Source: Prosthecobacter debontii
GTDB lineage: Bacteria; Verrucomicrobiota; Verrucomicrobiia; Verrucomicrobiales; Akkermansiaceae
Assembly (NCBI GenBank): GCA_945870855.1
Contig: CAMBTP010000016.1
Span: forward strand, 1 to 52,876
Direction of reading: 5' to 3'
DNA: 52,876 bases
Shown here: positions 9,466-18,592 of the stretch, piece after piece
How positions within the stretch are numbered: the stretch's first letter is position 1
How the letters are laid out: every line of letters begins with the position of its first letter
Position numbers and translations under genes: made by a program
The notes under the pieces: generated by a model
The model's input: the letters and a program-made list of their open reading frames with translations, nothing else
Database searches by the model: none
What the model was told of the DNA's origin: nothing

Positions 9466-11424
9466 ATGAAGCAACCGCAAGCCCTGCCCATGAAAACCCG
9501 CACTCGCACCAAGCAAAAATATTCCCTGATGGCGACCCTTTCGCTGGTGACCCTGCTGTCAGGATGGGCGAATGGCGGAACTGAAGCTCCGCAGAAAGAA
9601 TCCCTTCCGCCATTGGAAAATGGATCCCCACCACGAAATATCGAGGAACTCTGGACAGGCTACGATCCACGCCAAGAACCTTTGGAAGTAGAAATTCTTA
9701 AAGAGTGGGAAAACGACAATGTGGTGATGCGGGTCGTCCGTTATCGAATCGGTATTTTCAAAGGCCAAAAAGCGATGATGGCGGCGGTCTATGGTTTTCC
9801 GAAAGGCGGCACGAAGCTTCCCGGGCTGGTGCAGATCCATGGCGGCGGGCAGTATGCACAATCCGAAGGGGTGATTACCAATGCCAAGCGCGGCTACGCC
9901 ACGATCTCAATCGCGTGGGCGGGAAGGATCACCGTGCCCGGCTACTTCGTGGGGCCCAATGAAGTGAAGCTTTTCTGGGATGGCAAGACTACCGACCCCA
10001 ACTACAAGCTCAGCACCGACTGGGGCGCGCTCGATGCCTATCACGCCCCGTGCAGGAACCCGAAGAACGCCTTCGCTAGCGTTTCCGCACACTCCTGGAC
10101 TCTGGACGCCGTGGAATCGCCACGCAACAATCCGTGGTTTCTCTGCACGCTCGGTGCACGCCGCGCCTTAACTTTTCTCGAACATCAAACGGAAGTGGAC
10201 GCTGAAAAACTCGGTGTCTACGGCCACTCGATGGGCGGCAAGCTGACGGTATTGACCACCGCAGTGGACGCCCGCGTCAAAGCGTCTGCCCCATCCTGTG
10301 GCGGAATCAGCGACCGTCCCACGGAAAATGCGCTTTACGCAGCATCCATCGCCGACGGCGTGAGCCTGAAGAAAATTTCCTGCCCCATCATCTTTCTCAG
10401 CCCGTCCAATGATTTCCATGGCCGTATCAATGATCTCCAGAAAGCGTTAACCGAAGTCAAAAGCAAAGCATGGCGCGTCACCTGTTCACCCCATCACAAC
10501 CACCAGGATAACGCCGAATACGAGGTGGCCACGCAACTGTGGTTCGACCAACATCTCAAGGGTAGCTTCCAATTTCCGGAAACCCCGGAGAGCTCCTTGG
10601 AAATTAAAACGGAAAACGGGATACCGGCTTTTTCGATCACTCCAGACTCCTCCAAGCCGGTTCTCTCGGTCGATGTTTACTACACCCAACAGGGACAGAA
10701 CGACGGCAAGCCGGATAACATGTTAAACACCAAAGCGCGCTTCTGGCATCACGTTGCGGCCACCCGTGACGGGGATTCATGGTCTGCGGAACTGCCTCTG
10801 AACAACACGAACCAACCACTTTGGGTTTACGGGAACATCTGCTATCCGTTGGAAAAACCAGTTACTGGAGCCGGCTACTACTACCGCACCTACACGACGG
10901 AAAAGTTCAATCTCTCGTCCAAAATGCAAACCGCCACGCAAGAGCAGCTCAAAGCCGCAGGGGTCAAGGCCACGCGCCAACCGTCTCTGGTGATCGAGAG
11001 CTTCGAGGGCGACTGGGAAAAGGAATGGTTCACCTACCGACCGGAGGAATGGGCGCGCACGACGCACAAGCTTTATGATCCACAGTGGGCAGCCCCTCAC
11101 GGCGCGAAACTCGCGTTCGATGTCCTTTCCGAGACCCCTGGCAAAATTGTCGTCGGACTGGATGATTACGGAGCGGAATCGCAATTGGCTGGCGGATCCA
11201 AATGGCAGTCCATCGTTCTAACGGAAAGCGATTTTAAAGACGCGTCCGGCGGCGTGATGTCCGCCTGGACTGGGATCAAGGAACTGCGCCTCGCTGCGAC
11301 GGACAGGCTGGTTTCGAGGAAGGACGGTAAAGAGCAAGCACTGGTATTGGGAGCTGCTTGGAAGGGCTCTAATCCGAAATTTAGAAATCTCCGCTGGGTA
11401 GCTCTGGGCATAAAACAGCCTTGA
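9466..11424 (+). CDS. secreted alpha/beta-hydrolase, acetyl-esterase-like
   Basis: 652 aa. An ATG at 9490 gives a shorter basic n-region before the hydrophobic signal core (SLMATLSLVTLLSGWANG) and is an equally good start. The alpha/beta-hydrolase fold covers about residues 95-370: oxyanion region GLVQIHGGGQY (120-130), nucleophile elbow GHSMGG with S255, SPSNDF (D316 candidate) and SPHHNH (H344 or H346 candidate). Residues about 480-650 form a separate, probably beta-sandwich domain of unknown type. The likely job is removing acetyl or other acyl groups from the polysaccharide before the glycosidases act. It stands first in the plus-strand run, with candidate operator site 1 upstream. Peptidase or other ester specificity cannot be excluded. 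Confidence 0.65.
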   Translation: MKQPQALPMKTRTRTKQKYSLMATLSLVTLLSGWANGGTEAPQKESLPPLENGSPPRNIEELWTGYDPRQEPLEVEILKEWENDNVVMRVVRYRIGIFKGQKAMMAAVYGFPKGGTKLPGLVQIHGGGQYAQSEGVITNAKRGYATISIAWAGRITVPGYFVGPNEVKLFWDGKTTDPNYKLSTDWGALDAYHAPCRNPKNAFASVSAHSWTLDAVESPRNNPWFLCTLGARRALTFLEHQTEVDAEKLGVYGHSMGGKLTVLTTAVDARVKASAPSCGGISDRPTENALYAASIADGVSLKKISCPIIFLSPSNDFHGRINDLQKALTEVKSKAWRVTCSPHHNHQDNAEYEVATQLWFDQHLKGSFQFPETPESSLEIKTENGIPAFSITPDSSKPVLSVDVYYTQQGQNDGKPDNMLNTKARFWHHVAATRDGDSWSAELPLNNTNQPLWVYGNICYPLEKPVTGAGYYYRTYTTEKFNLSSKMQTATQEQLKAAGVKATRQPSLVIESFEGDWEKEWFTYRPEEWARTTHKLYDPQWAAPHGAKLAFDVLSETPGKIVVGLDDYGAESQLAGGSKWQSIVLTESDFKDASGGVMSAWTGIKELRLAATDRLVSRKDGKEQALVLGAAWKGSNPKFRNLRWVALGIKQP

Positions 11425-11608
11425 CCCAAATTCCTGAAAACTGTTTTTCGAGTTCACCGAGCCGGTCCGTGGAAACGTAGCGTCCGAAACTAATTCTATT
11501 CGATCGATTAGGTCCTTCAAATCACCTGTCAGCGCAAAAAATTATTTCATCAGTCTAACATCTAATCATTTTCTCAAATTCGACAACAAATCCAAGACGT
11601 ATCAACCC

Positions 11609-12898
11609 ATGTTAATCTCCTGTCCTCACTGCAACACCGATCTCGACGTTACCCCAGAACTCTTCGGCCAGACCGTCCAGTGCCCCGCCTGCCGAGGCGG
11701 CCTCCAAATTCCAGAAACTCAGGAAAAAATCACCACCACTAGCCTCGACCGACCGCAGCGCGCTGGCTGGGAAGAGAAAGACCACGCTAACGTGGATTTC
11801 ATCAAAAGCCTACTGTTTGGAATCGGCGGCACCATCGGCATTCTACTGCTCATGATCCCCCTCCGAGGCAATAGCATAGGCGCCCTCTTCCTCGACCGCG
11901 GTTGGGTGAACTATGCCGAAACTTTCCTATTCATCTGGGGCATCGTCATTCTTGTGATGAAGTGGAAGAAAAACCAATACCAAGCCCGAGCCGCCCTACT
12001 CCAACTCTTCCCCGAGCGCCTTGGCCGCGAAATCAACAGTTCGAATGTCGCGGGATTCATCGACAATATTTACAAAACCCCACTCACCCTGCGCGATAGT
12101 CTGATCGTCAACCGCATCCGCAAAGCCCTCGAACTCTTCGAACTGCGCGTCGATAACGGCGAGGTCGCCGCCTTCCTCTCGACCCAGTCCGACATCGATG
12201 CGAACCGCTCCACCGGATCCTACTCGCTGCTCAAAGTATTCCTCTGGGCTATTCCGATCCTCGGCTTCATCGGCACCGTGCAGGGTCTCTCCGTCGCGGT
12301 CGGCTCACTAGCCATGGGCGACAGCTCGGATCCAGAGGCTCTCAAGGCCTCCATCAACAGCCTAACCGGCGGCCTCGGCGTCGCCTTCGACACCACGCTG
12401 TTAGGCCTGATTCTGAGTATGTTCATGAGTTTCCCTCTTTCCGCCGTTCAGAAGAAGGAGGATGAAACCCTGACGCTCATTGATGCCTTCTGCACCGAGA
12501 AACTCCTGCCGAAACTCAACGATAGCCGTAACCTCGCCGCAGACAGCCTGCTCGAACAAGCCGAGAGCATTCCCCAACTGGTCTCCTCCCTGGCTCGCGC
12601 CCACGAAACCTTTCTCGTGAACCTGAACGAATCCACCCGGATGCTACGCGACACCGGCGAGATACTACAGAACCGCCTCGATTCTCATCAGCAGGTCGTC
12701 GAGACATCCTTTACCGACGCGGTCAACAAACTCACCGACACGAGCGGCGAAATCTTCATCAAAACACACACCGAACTTTCCCGCACCTTCGAGAAAATCG
12801 CCAACGGCATCGACCTCATCAACCACGCCCTGCGCGATCTTGGTGCGAACAAAATCCCCGAAGAAGCAAAGAAAAAGCGCGGCTTATTCGGCCGCTGA
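11609..12898 (+). CDS. MotA/TolQ/ExbB-family proton-channel protein with N-terminal zinc ribbon
   Basis: 429 aa. The N-terminus is a zinc ribbon (CPHC at 5-8, CPAC at 25-28). TM1 (about 65-84) and TM2 (101-118) are followed by a cytoplasmic loop of about 90 residues. TM3 (207-230) contains IPILGFIGTVQGLSVAVGSL, the glycine-rich signature of the TolQ/ExbB/MotA family, and TM4 (255-278) contains GLGVAFDTTLLGL. A predicted helical cytoplasmic tail fills residues 280-429. Family members form pentameric rings that conduct H+ or Na+ and drive a partner protein. It is followed 15 bp later by two single-TM partners (12914 and 13734). The zinc ribbon and long tail are not typical of TolQ or ExbB. What the machine drives is unknown; the setting between an esterase and a fucosidase suggests a link to polymer uptake, which is inference. 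Confidence 0.8.
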   Translation: MLISCPHCNTDLDVTPELFGQTVQCPACRGGLQIPETQEKITTTSLDRPQRAGWEEKDHANVDFIKSLLFGIGGTIGILLLMIPLRGNSIGALFLDRGWVNYAETFLFIWGIVILVMKWKKNQYQARAALLQLFPERLGREINSSNVAGFIDNIYKTPLTLRDSLIVNRIRKALELFELRVDNGEVAAFLSTQSDIDANRSTGSYSLLKVFLWAIPILGFIGTVQGLSVAVGSLAMGDSSDPEALKASINSLTGGLGVAFDTTLLGLILSMFMSFPLSAVQKKEDETLTLIDAFCTEKLLPKLNDSRNLAADSLLEQAESIPQLVSSLARAHETFLVNLNESTRMLRDTGEILQNRLDSHQQVVETSFTDAVNKLTDTSGEIFIKTHTELSRTFEKIANGIDLINHALRDLGANKIPEEAKKKRGLFGR

Positions 12899-12913
12899 TC
12901 CGCTTACCGAACC

Positions 12914-13726
12914 ATGGCTAAACGCCGCAAAAACAACGATGGCGGGGTTTCCTTATTCCCCTTCATGAGCATCCTCGCATGTCTCATCGGTATCCTTACG
13001 CTCATGATCAGCGTGTCGATGAAGGCTAAGGAAATAGACCAAGAGGGGCGCACCGAAGAAGAGATGGCGCGTGCCGTCGCCAACCGCGACATGAAGAAAA
13101 AGGCTAAAACCCTCACCAAGGAGATTAAAAAACTCAGCGAGCGACTCAAAAAAGAGAAATCCACCGCCGCCGAAATGGCAAAACTCGAAGAACATAAAAT
13201 CGTCCTGAGAACTAAATTCGACGAGATTCAGAAAGCCAAAGACCCGATGGAAACTGACGCCGAGTTGCAAAAAAAACTCGAAAACCTGAAGCAGGAAATT
13301 TCCCAACTCAAACGAGAACGTCCACCCCTCGCCAAACAGCTTGCCGCTCTTCAGGAGGAACTCAAGAAACGCAAGGAGCCCCCCAAGGTCGTGGAGTCCG
13401 TGGTCATCCGTCCAGGCGGTATCGGCTCACGCGAGGCAAGGAACCTTTTCTTCATCGAGTGCACCTCCACCGGCATCGTCCTCCATTCCGAAGACAGCCC
13501 GTCGAAACTTATCTCCACCGCCACCATCGAGACCAACGAGGACTTCAACAACCTACTGGAGAAAGTGAAACGCACCCGCGACTCGATGGTGCTTTTCCTC
13601 ATCCGCAAGGGTGGCAATACGGCCTACCAATGGGCCGCCGGCACCGCCGAGACCAAATACAAAATCAACACCGGCAAACTGCCTATTCCCAACGAAGGGA
13701 TCATCGACCTCTCCCTCTTCAAGTAA
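12914..13726 (+). CDS. ExbD/MotB-like single-TM coiled-coil protein (partner B, no TM aspartate)
   Basis: 270 aa. After a basic N-terminus (MAKRRKNNDGG) there is one TM (about 12-36, VSLFPFMSILACLIGILTLM), then a long Lys/Glu-rich coiled coil (about 60-155) and a compact C-terminal domain (about 160-270, with FFIECTSTGIVLHSE and MVLFLIRKGGNTAYQW). The architecture matches plug subunits of TolR/ExbD/MotB-type motors, but the Asp they carry in the TM is absent. Its N-terminus and C-terminal core resemble those of the next gene product, so the two look paralogous. It starts 15 bp after the channel gene and ends 7 bp before the next start. I know no characterised homologue. Confidence 0.65.
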   Translation: MAKRRKNNDGGVSLFPFMSILACLIGILTLMISVSMKAKEIDQEGRTEEEMARAVANRDMKKKAKTLTKEIKKLSERLKKEKSTAAEMAKLEEHKIVLRTKFDEIQKAKDPMETDAELQKKLENLKQEISQLKRERPPLAKQLAALQEELKKRKEPPKVVESVVIRPGGIGSREARNLFFIECTSTGIVLHSEDSPSKLISTATIETNEDFNNLLEKVKRTRDSMVLFLIRKGGNTAYQWAAGTAETKYKINTGKLPIPNEGIIDLSLFK

Positions 13727-13733
13727 TACAGCC

Positions 13734-14849
13734 GTGGCTCGCAAATCCAACTCAGACTCTGACGAGGGAATCAGCCTTGATTCCCTCATGGACGCGCTCA
13801 CCAATGTGGTAGCCGTCCTGATCCTCGTCCTGATTCTAGTCCAGGCGGACGCCACCCAGAAGGTCGCAAAATTCATCGAAGACCTCGAGGCCGCGACTCC
13901 TGAGCAAGTCGAAGAATCGAAAAAAATTCTCGAGGAAATTGTCAAAAGCAAGGAATCCATCGACGAGAAACTCAAGCAGGAAGCACCCACCCCCGAACAA
14001 ATCGAAGAAGAAAAACGCAGCATCGCCTTACTCGAGAAATCCCTCGAAACTAACGATGATCTTTTAGCGGACTTGGAAGAGCTCAAAGCCCTCGAAGCCA
14101 AGGTGCGCTTAGAACGTGACACCGAAAACAATGCCACCGTCCGCATTCAAGAGGAAATCGCCAAAATTGAGGCGCAACTGGACCAGACACCGGTATTCAC
14201 AGCCCCACCACCGACCGAGGTCACGATACCTAACAGCCGGCCAATCCCTCCAAAAGCTGTCGTTTACCATGCCCTAGCCATCAAGGACCGCATCCACATG
14301 ATCGATCCCCACACGCCGCTCGCCATGTTCGTTGACGAGCTCAAGAAGCACAAACGCGACTGGCTGATTGAGCGCATCAAACAACAGGGTGCCGACCGCA
14401 GAATCTACGACCAAACCAAGATCGCCGCGCACTTCAAAAACTTCGATTTCAAAAATACCCAGGGTCAGAAAGTCGAACTCGCTACCAATCCGTTCTGGGT
14501 CCGCCTGCAGACCGTGATCACCCCGGATCTCGAAAAAGGCGGCACGCCGATCGATGAGTTGGAAAAGGTAGGCTCCGAGTTCTCGAAAACCGCTGCCAGC
14601 CTGATGGGCAACAGCCGTGCCGTCGTGCTGTTCCACGTGAATCCAGATTCGTTCAACGCCTATCTCAAAGGCCGCAGCCTACTCGACAAGGCGAAAATTC
14701 CTGCAGGCTGGGAAGTGTGGGGCGGCAATAGCTGGCGAGAGACCATACCAGACATCGAGGTCAATCGACTCCAGGAACCGCCTCCTCCCCCACCCCCACC
14801 CCAAAAGGGTCCAAAACCTCCGCATCCCGTCGGCCCAAAACTCGACTAA
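13734..14849 (+). CDS. ExbD/MotB-like single-TM coiled-coil protein (partner C, carries TM aspartate)
   Basis: 371 aa from GTG 13734. I chose this start because MARKSNSDSDEG parallels the basic N-terminus of the preceding paralogue; the frame itself opens further upstream inside that gene. The single TM (about 15-37, SLDSLMDALTNVVAVLILVL) contains D20 where ExbD, TolR and MotB have their essential Asp. A glutamate-rich coiled coil follows (about 43-165), then a C-terminal domain (about 190-345, with AVVLFHVNPDSFNAYL, comparable to the MVLFLIRKGG region of partner B) and a proline-rich tail of eight consecutive prolines (about 351-368). It would be the proton-responding plug of the channel encoded at 11609. 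There is no recognisable peptidoglycan-binding OmpA motif. Confidence 0.65.
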   Translation: MARKSNSDSDEGISLDSLMDALTNVVAVLILVLILVQADATQKVAKFIEDLEAATPEQVEESKKILEEIVKSKESIDEKLKQEAPTPEQIEEEKRSIALLEKSLETNDDLLADLEELKALEAKVRLERDTENNATVRIQEEIAKIEAQLDQTPVFTAPPPTEVTIPNSRPIPPKAVVYHALAIKDRIHMIDPHTPLAMFVDELKKHKRDWLIERIKQQGADRRIYDQTKIAAHFKNFDFKNTQGQKVELATNPFWVRLQTVITPDLEKGGTPIDELEKVGSEFSKTAASLMGNSRAVVLFHVNPDSFNAYLKGRSLLDKAKIPAGWEVWGGNSWRETIPDIEVNRLQEPPPPPPPPQKGPKPPHPVGPKLD

Positions 14850-14862
14850 ATATTCTTCGCTC

Positions 14863-14880
14863 ATCCTCTAAAATGAGGAT
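14863..14880. promoter_or_regulatory. 18-bp palindrome, candidate operator (site 2)
   Basis: ATCCTCTAAAATGAGGAT differs from site 1 by one spacer base and has the same perfect ATCCTC/GAGGAT arms. It lies 13 bp after the channel gene set and 182 bp before the fucosidase start. The flanking sequences of the two sites are unrelated, which favours a protein-binding site over a longer repeat. A weak hairpin terminator is the alternative here, but no T-tract follows. Confidence 0.5.
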
Positions 14881-15062
14881 AGGCGAACTTTCGCTTTGCT
14901 CTAAGGTAAAAGGTTCTTTGAGTGTGACATGATCTTTGGAATGTCTCGCACGATGAATCTAATCTTGAACCTGCTGCCCCCGCTTGTCGGCGGTCTGCCA
15001 GTCGCAGATTTTCCGAACTGTAAAACCCTATCCACAGCCCTTCAGCTACCAATATAACGAAT

Positions 15063-16880
15063 ATGAAACATTTTAACCCCGTCACTAGAAAATTGCTAAC
15101 CACAGTGGCCTTTCTAAGCCTATGCTTTCCCATTTTCTCCCAACAAATGGACAAGATGTGGGGCAAATCCGTCGTCAAACTGCGCGCCGAAGACGCCAAA
15201 CGCGGCCAGCTATTTGAACAAGGAAACTACGCGATGTTCATCCATTGGGGACTCTATTCCCAACTGGCTAACAATGTGAAAGACAAGACCTACTACGGCA
15301 TCGGTGAATGGATCATGAACCCGCGGATGGCCGGCATCCCCGTCGCCGAATACGAGGAACTCGCAAAAACCTTCAACCCCGACAAGTTTGACGCCAAGGC
15401 AATCGCCAAGCTGGCCAAGGACGCCGGCATGAAATACGTCGTCATCACCAGCAAGCATCACGACGGCTTCGCAATGTATGACTCGAAGTCCAACGACTTC
15501 AACGTGGTCAAGGCCACCCCTTACAACTACGACCCGATGAAGGACCTCGCCAAGGCCTGCAACGAAGTGGGAATCGGCTTCGGCTTCTACTATTCCCACA
15601 ACCAAGATTGGACTTTCCCGGGCGGAAACGGCGGCCCGGAAAAGGATGCCGAAGGAAATGCCGCCGACTTCGACGACTATTTTGTGAAAAAATGCCTGCC
15701 GCAAGTGAAGGAAATCACCAGTGAATACGGTCCCATCGAAATCGTCTGGTTCGATACCCCCGGCAACATGCCCAAGAAATACGTCGAGGAACTCGTGGCC
15801 GTGGTGCGCAAGAACCAGCCAAACGCCATGATCTGCGGCCGCGCCGGCCATGGACTCGGCGACTACCAATCGCTCGGCGATATGGAGGTCCCGGTTTCCA
15901 ATCAGCCAGGCCTCTGGGAAACCGTGGACACCACCAACGATTCCTGGGCCTATGCCTGGTATGATCAAAACTGGAAAGCACCCAAACTCATCCTCGAGCG
16001 CCTGATCGCAACCGTCGCTCGCGGCGGCACCTACATGCTAAACATTGGGCCACGCGGTGACGGCTCCGTTCCCCAGAATGCAGCGGACACGCTGCGCGTG
16101 TCCGGTGAGTGGATCCACCGCTATCCGCAGGTCGTCTATGGAACCGATGCATCACCATGGCAGCACGCGCTCCCTTGGGGTGACGTCACGGTGAAGGACA
16201 AAACCATGTTTCTCACTGTTTCCGAGTGGCCAACCAACGGAAAACTCTACCTCCCTGGACTCAAGACCGGCATCAAATCCGCCAAAGTCCTGAGAGGCGC
16301 GGAATCGGAAACCATCGAATATCAAAATGAGAACGGCTGGATCTGCTTCACCGTTCCCGCCGCCGCACCTGAAAAACTGATCTCGGTGATCCAGGTTGAA
16401 CTCGAAGCAAAGCCCGAGGCTGACCCCTGCTTCGGGATCGATCCGGACGCCAACACCGATCTCCTATCGGAATTTGCCACCGTCAAGGGAGCGAAAAAGG
16501 AAACCAAACAGTGGATGGAGAAATTCGGCGAATGGAAACACACCAACCAGATCTCCGAATGGGAGCCAGGTAGTGCCGCCACCTGGGAAGTCAATGTGCT
16601 CAAGCCGGGCAGCTATCAGGTGGACCTGACCTACGCGGGCGAACCCCGCCTGGTTTGGTCGGTAGCGGTCGATGGCGGTGAAACCATCCAGAACCAGCAG
16701 AACGCCTCTCTCAACTACCAGTCGTTTCAGATCGGTTGGCTGAATTTCCCGAAACCCGGCAAATACAGGGTGAATGTCAGCTGCATCGAAGGTATTACCA
16801 AGACCGCCAGCCTCAAGTCCATCTCGTTCACTGCCATCCCCGGGATCTCACTGCCGATCGATAAGGTCACCTCCAATTGA
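15063..16880 (+). CDS. secreted GH29 alpha-L-fucosidase
   Basis: 605 aa with a signal peptide (about 1-27). The GH29 barrel covers about residues 38-345: FIHWGLYS (59-66), HHDGF (132-136) and VWFDTPG, in which D231 fits the catalytic nucleophile of the retaining mechanism. A small beta domain and a further beta-sandwich (about 490-600) follow. It removes terminal alpha-L-fucose from oligo- or polysaccharides outside the cytoplasm. The sulfatase gene begins 52 bp downstream, and the pair fits work on a sulfated fucan or fucosylated galactan. Candidate operator site 2 lies upstream. Confidence 0.9.
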   Translation: MKHFNPVTRKLLTTVAFLSLCFPIFSQQMDKMWGKSVVKLRAEDAKRGQLFEQGNYAMFIHWGLYSQLANNVKDKTYYGIGEWIMNPRMAGIPVAEYEELAKTFNPDKFDAKAIAKLAKDAGMKYVVITSKHHDGFAMYDSKSNDFNVVKATPYNYDPMKDLAKACNEVGIGFGFYYSHNQDWTFPGGNGGPEKDAEGNAADFDDYFVKKCLPQVKEITSEYGPIEIVWFDTPGNMPKKYVEELVAVVRKNQPNAMICGRAGHGLGDYQSLGDMEVPVSNQPGLWETVDTTNDSWAYAWYDQNWKAPKLILERLIATVARGGTYMLNIGPRGDGSVPQNAADTLRVSGEWIHRYPQVVYGTDASPWQHALPWGDVTVKDKTMFLTVSEWPTNGKLYLPGLKTGIKSAKVLRGAESETIEYQNENGWICFTVPAAAPEKLISVIQVELEAKPEADPCFGIDPDANTDLLSEFATVKGAKKETKQWMEKFGEWKHTNQISEWEPGSAATWEVNVLKPGSYQVDLTYAGEPRLVWSVAVDGGETIQNQQNASLNYQSFQIGWLNFPKPGKYRVNVSCIEGITKTASLKSISFTAIPGISLPIDKVTSN

Positions 16881-16932
16881 TTCGGAGCCGAAGGCAGCAT
16901 CTCACGGGGATTTACCGAAAACCGACTTCAAA

Positions 16933-18432
16933 ATGATCCATACAACAAAGATGCTCATCTTACCGCTCCTCGCGGCTCTCGCCACACTGACTAGAGGAGA
17001 TATCATAAAATCGCGGGATACCATCAACAAGCCCAATATCATTATCGTCATGCCCGATGACATAGGCTATGGCGACTACACCAGTCTCGGCGCTCCCATC
17101 ATGCGCACGCCTGCGGTGGATGCGTTCAAAAAACAGAGCCTGCTGTTCAAGCAATTTCACGTTAGCCCCACCTGCTCGCCAACCCGTGCCGCCATCTTCA
17201 GCGGGCGGCACGAGTTCAAAAACGGTGTCACACACACTATCTTCGAGCGTGAGCGGATGAGCCTCCACACAGTCACCCTTCCGCAGGTGCTTAAAACCGC
17301 CGGCTACACCACCGGCATTTTCGGGAAATGGCACCTCGGTGACGAGGAGGAATACCGCCCGGAAAGCCGCGGCTTTGACGAAGTTTACATCCACGGCGGC
17401 GGCGGCATCGGCCAGACCTACCCGGGCTCCTGTGGCGATGTGCCCGGAAACACAAACATCAATCCCACCCTCTTGCACAACGGCACATTCGTAAAAACTA
17501 GAGGCTACTGCACCGATCTGTTTTTTGATCAGGCCATCCAATGGATGAACGCCAAACGCGAAACGAAGCAACCGTTCTTCGCCTACATCCCGCTAAACGC
17601 CGCCCACACCCCGTATGTCCTGCCAAAAGAATATTATCAGCAATACCTCGGCAAACCGGGCCTCTCCGAGGACTTTGCGAAGTTCTACGGCATGATCGAA
17701 AACGTGGACACCAACTTCGGCAAACTGCTCGCCAAGCTCAACGAGTGGGGCATCGCGGACAACACGCTCGTCATCTATCTCGCTAGCGACAACGGTGGCT
17801 CCGCCCCGACATGCAAGATCTTCAACGCCGGTATGCGCGGCAGCAAGGCAATGCCCTATCAGGGCGGCACCCGGGCACCATGTTTCTTTCGCTGGCCCGC
17901 CGGTGGCATCCCTGCCGGAATGGTATGCAACGCCTTGACCGCCCACATTGACCTGTTCCCCACCCTCTCCTCGATTGCCTTTGCCACTGTTTCGGATGAA
18001 GTGAAAAAACAAGTCGATGGCCGCAGTTTGCTGCCCTTGCTGAAGAACCCGAATTCCGATTGGCCCGAGCGCACTCTCGTCCATCACGTCGGCCGCTGGG
18101 GCAAGGGACAATCACCCGAGGGTTCGAAATACAAGGAGTGCGCAATCCAAGACTCACGCTTTACCCTCGTCAACAACACCGAACTCTACGACCTCAAGGT
18201 CGATCCCAGTGAAACCACCAATGTCATTGCAGAGCACCCCGCGGTAGTGAGCGCTCTGCGCGCCACTTACGAGCAATGGTGGGCGGACATCCAGCCCTAC
18301 CTCGTCAATGAATCCGCCATCGGGCCGACGATCAATCCGATCAAGGCTCTCTACTGGAAGCAGTTCGGCGGCGGCCCCACCGAAGCAGACATGAAACGGA
18401 TGGATCCCTCTTCAACAACGATCCCCAACTGA
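16933..18432 (+). CDS. secreted S1-family sulfatase (formylglycine type)
   Basis: 499 aa from ATG 16933, which begins with a signal peptide (MLILPLLAALATLTRG). An in-frame extension upstream overlaps the fucosidase and is not needed. The metal site PDDIGYGD follows N-terminal NIIIVM. The CSPTR motif (C81 onward) is converted to formylglycine by a maturation enzyme not in this window. GKWHLGD and SDNGG are the other conserved blocks. It hydrolyses sulfate esters, presumably on the polymer attacked by the neighbouring GH29 enzyme. Substrate regiochemistry cannot be read from the sequence. Confidence 0.9.
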   Translation: MIHTTKMLILPLLAALATLTRGDIIKSRDTINKPNIIIVMPDDIGYGDYTSLGAPIMRTPAVDAFKKQSLLFKQFHVSPTCSPTRAAIFSGRHEFKNGVTHTIFERERMSLHTVTLPQVLKTAGYTTGIFGKWHLGDEEEYRPESRGFDEVYIHGGGGIGQTYPGSCGDVPGNTNINPTLLHNGTFVKTRGYCTDLFFDQAIQWMNAKRETKQPFFAYIPLNAAHTPYVLPKEYYQQYLGKPGLSEDFAKFYGMIENVDTNFGKLLAKLNEWGIADNTLVIYLASDNGGSAPTCKIFNAGMRGSKAMPYQGGTRAPCFFRWPAGGIPAGMVCNALTAHIDLFPTLSSIAFATVSDEVKKQVDGRSLLPLLKNPNSDWPERTLVHHVGRWGKGQSPEGSKYKECAIQDSRFTLVNNTELYDLKVDPSETTNVIAEHPAVVSALRATYEQWWADIQPYLVNESAIGPTINPIKALYWKQFGGGPTEADMKRMDPSSTTIPN

Positions 18433-18592
18433 GATTCCGGCAAAATACGCGGCTGCCTCATTCCAACCGATCTCTAACCACACGAATAGTTGACGCTTTC
18501 CGATCCAGCAAAGAAGCTAAACACATCCCGACCGCTTGCAAAAAAACAGCCATCAATGGATTTGTGAGAAATAAGATGCGATTTCCAAGAAC

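Noticed and set aside
11609..14849. Zorya-type anti-phage system
   Set aside because: The channel protein with a long tail recalls ZorA, but there is no OmpA-type ZorB, no ZorC-like protein and no helicase/nuclease ZorD next to it; neighbours are carbohydrate genes.
15210..15968. 252-codon minus-strand frame opposite the fucosidase
   Set aside because: Hydrophobic low-information translation antisense to conserved GH29 motifs.
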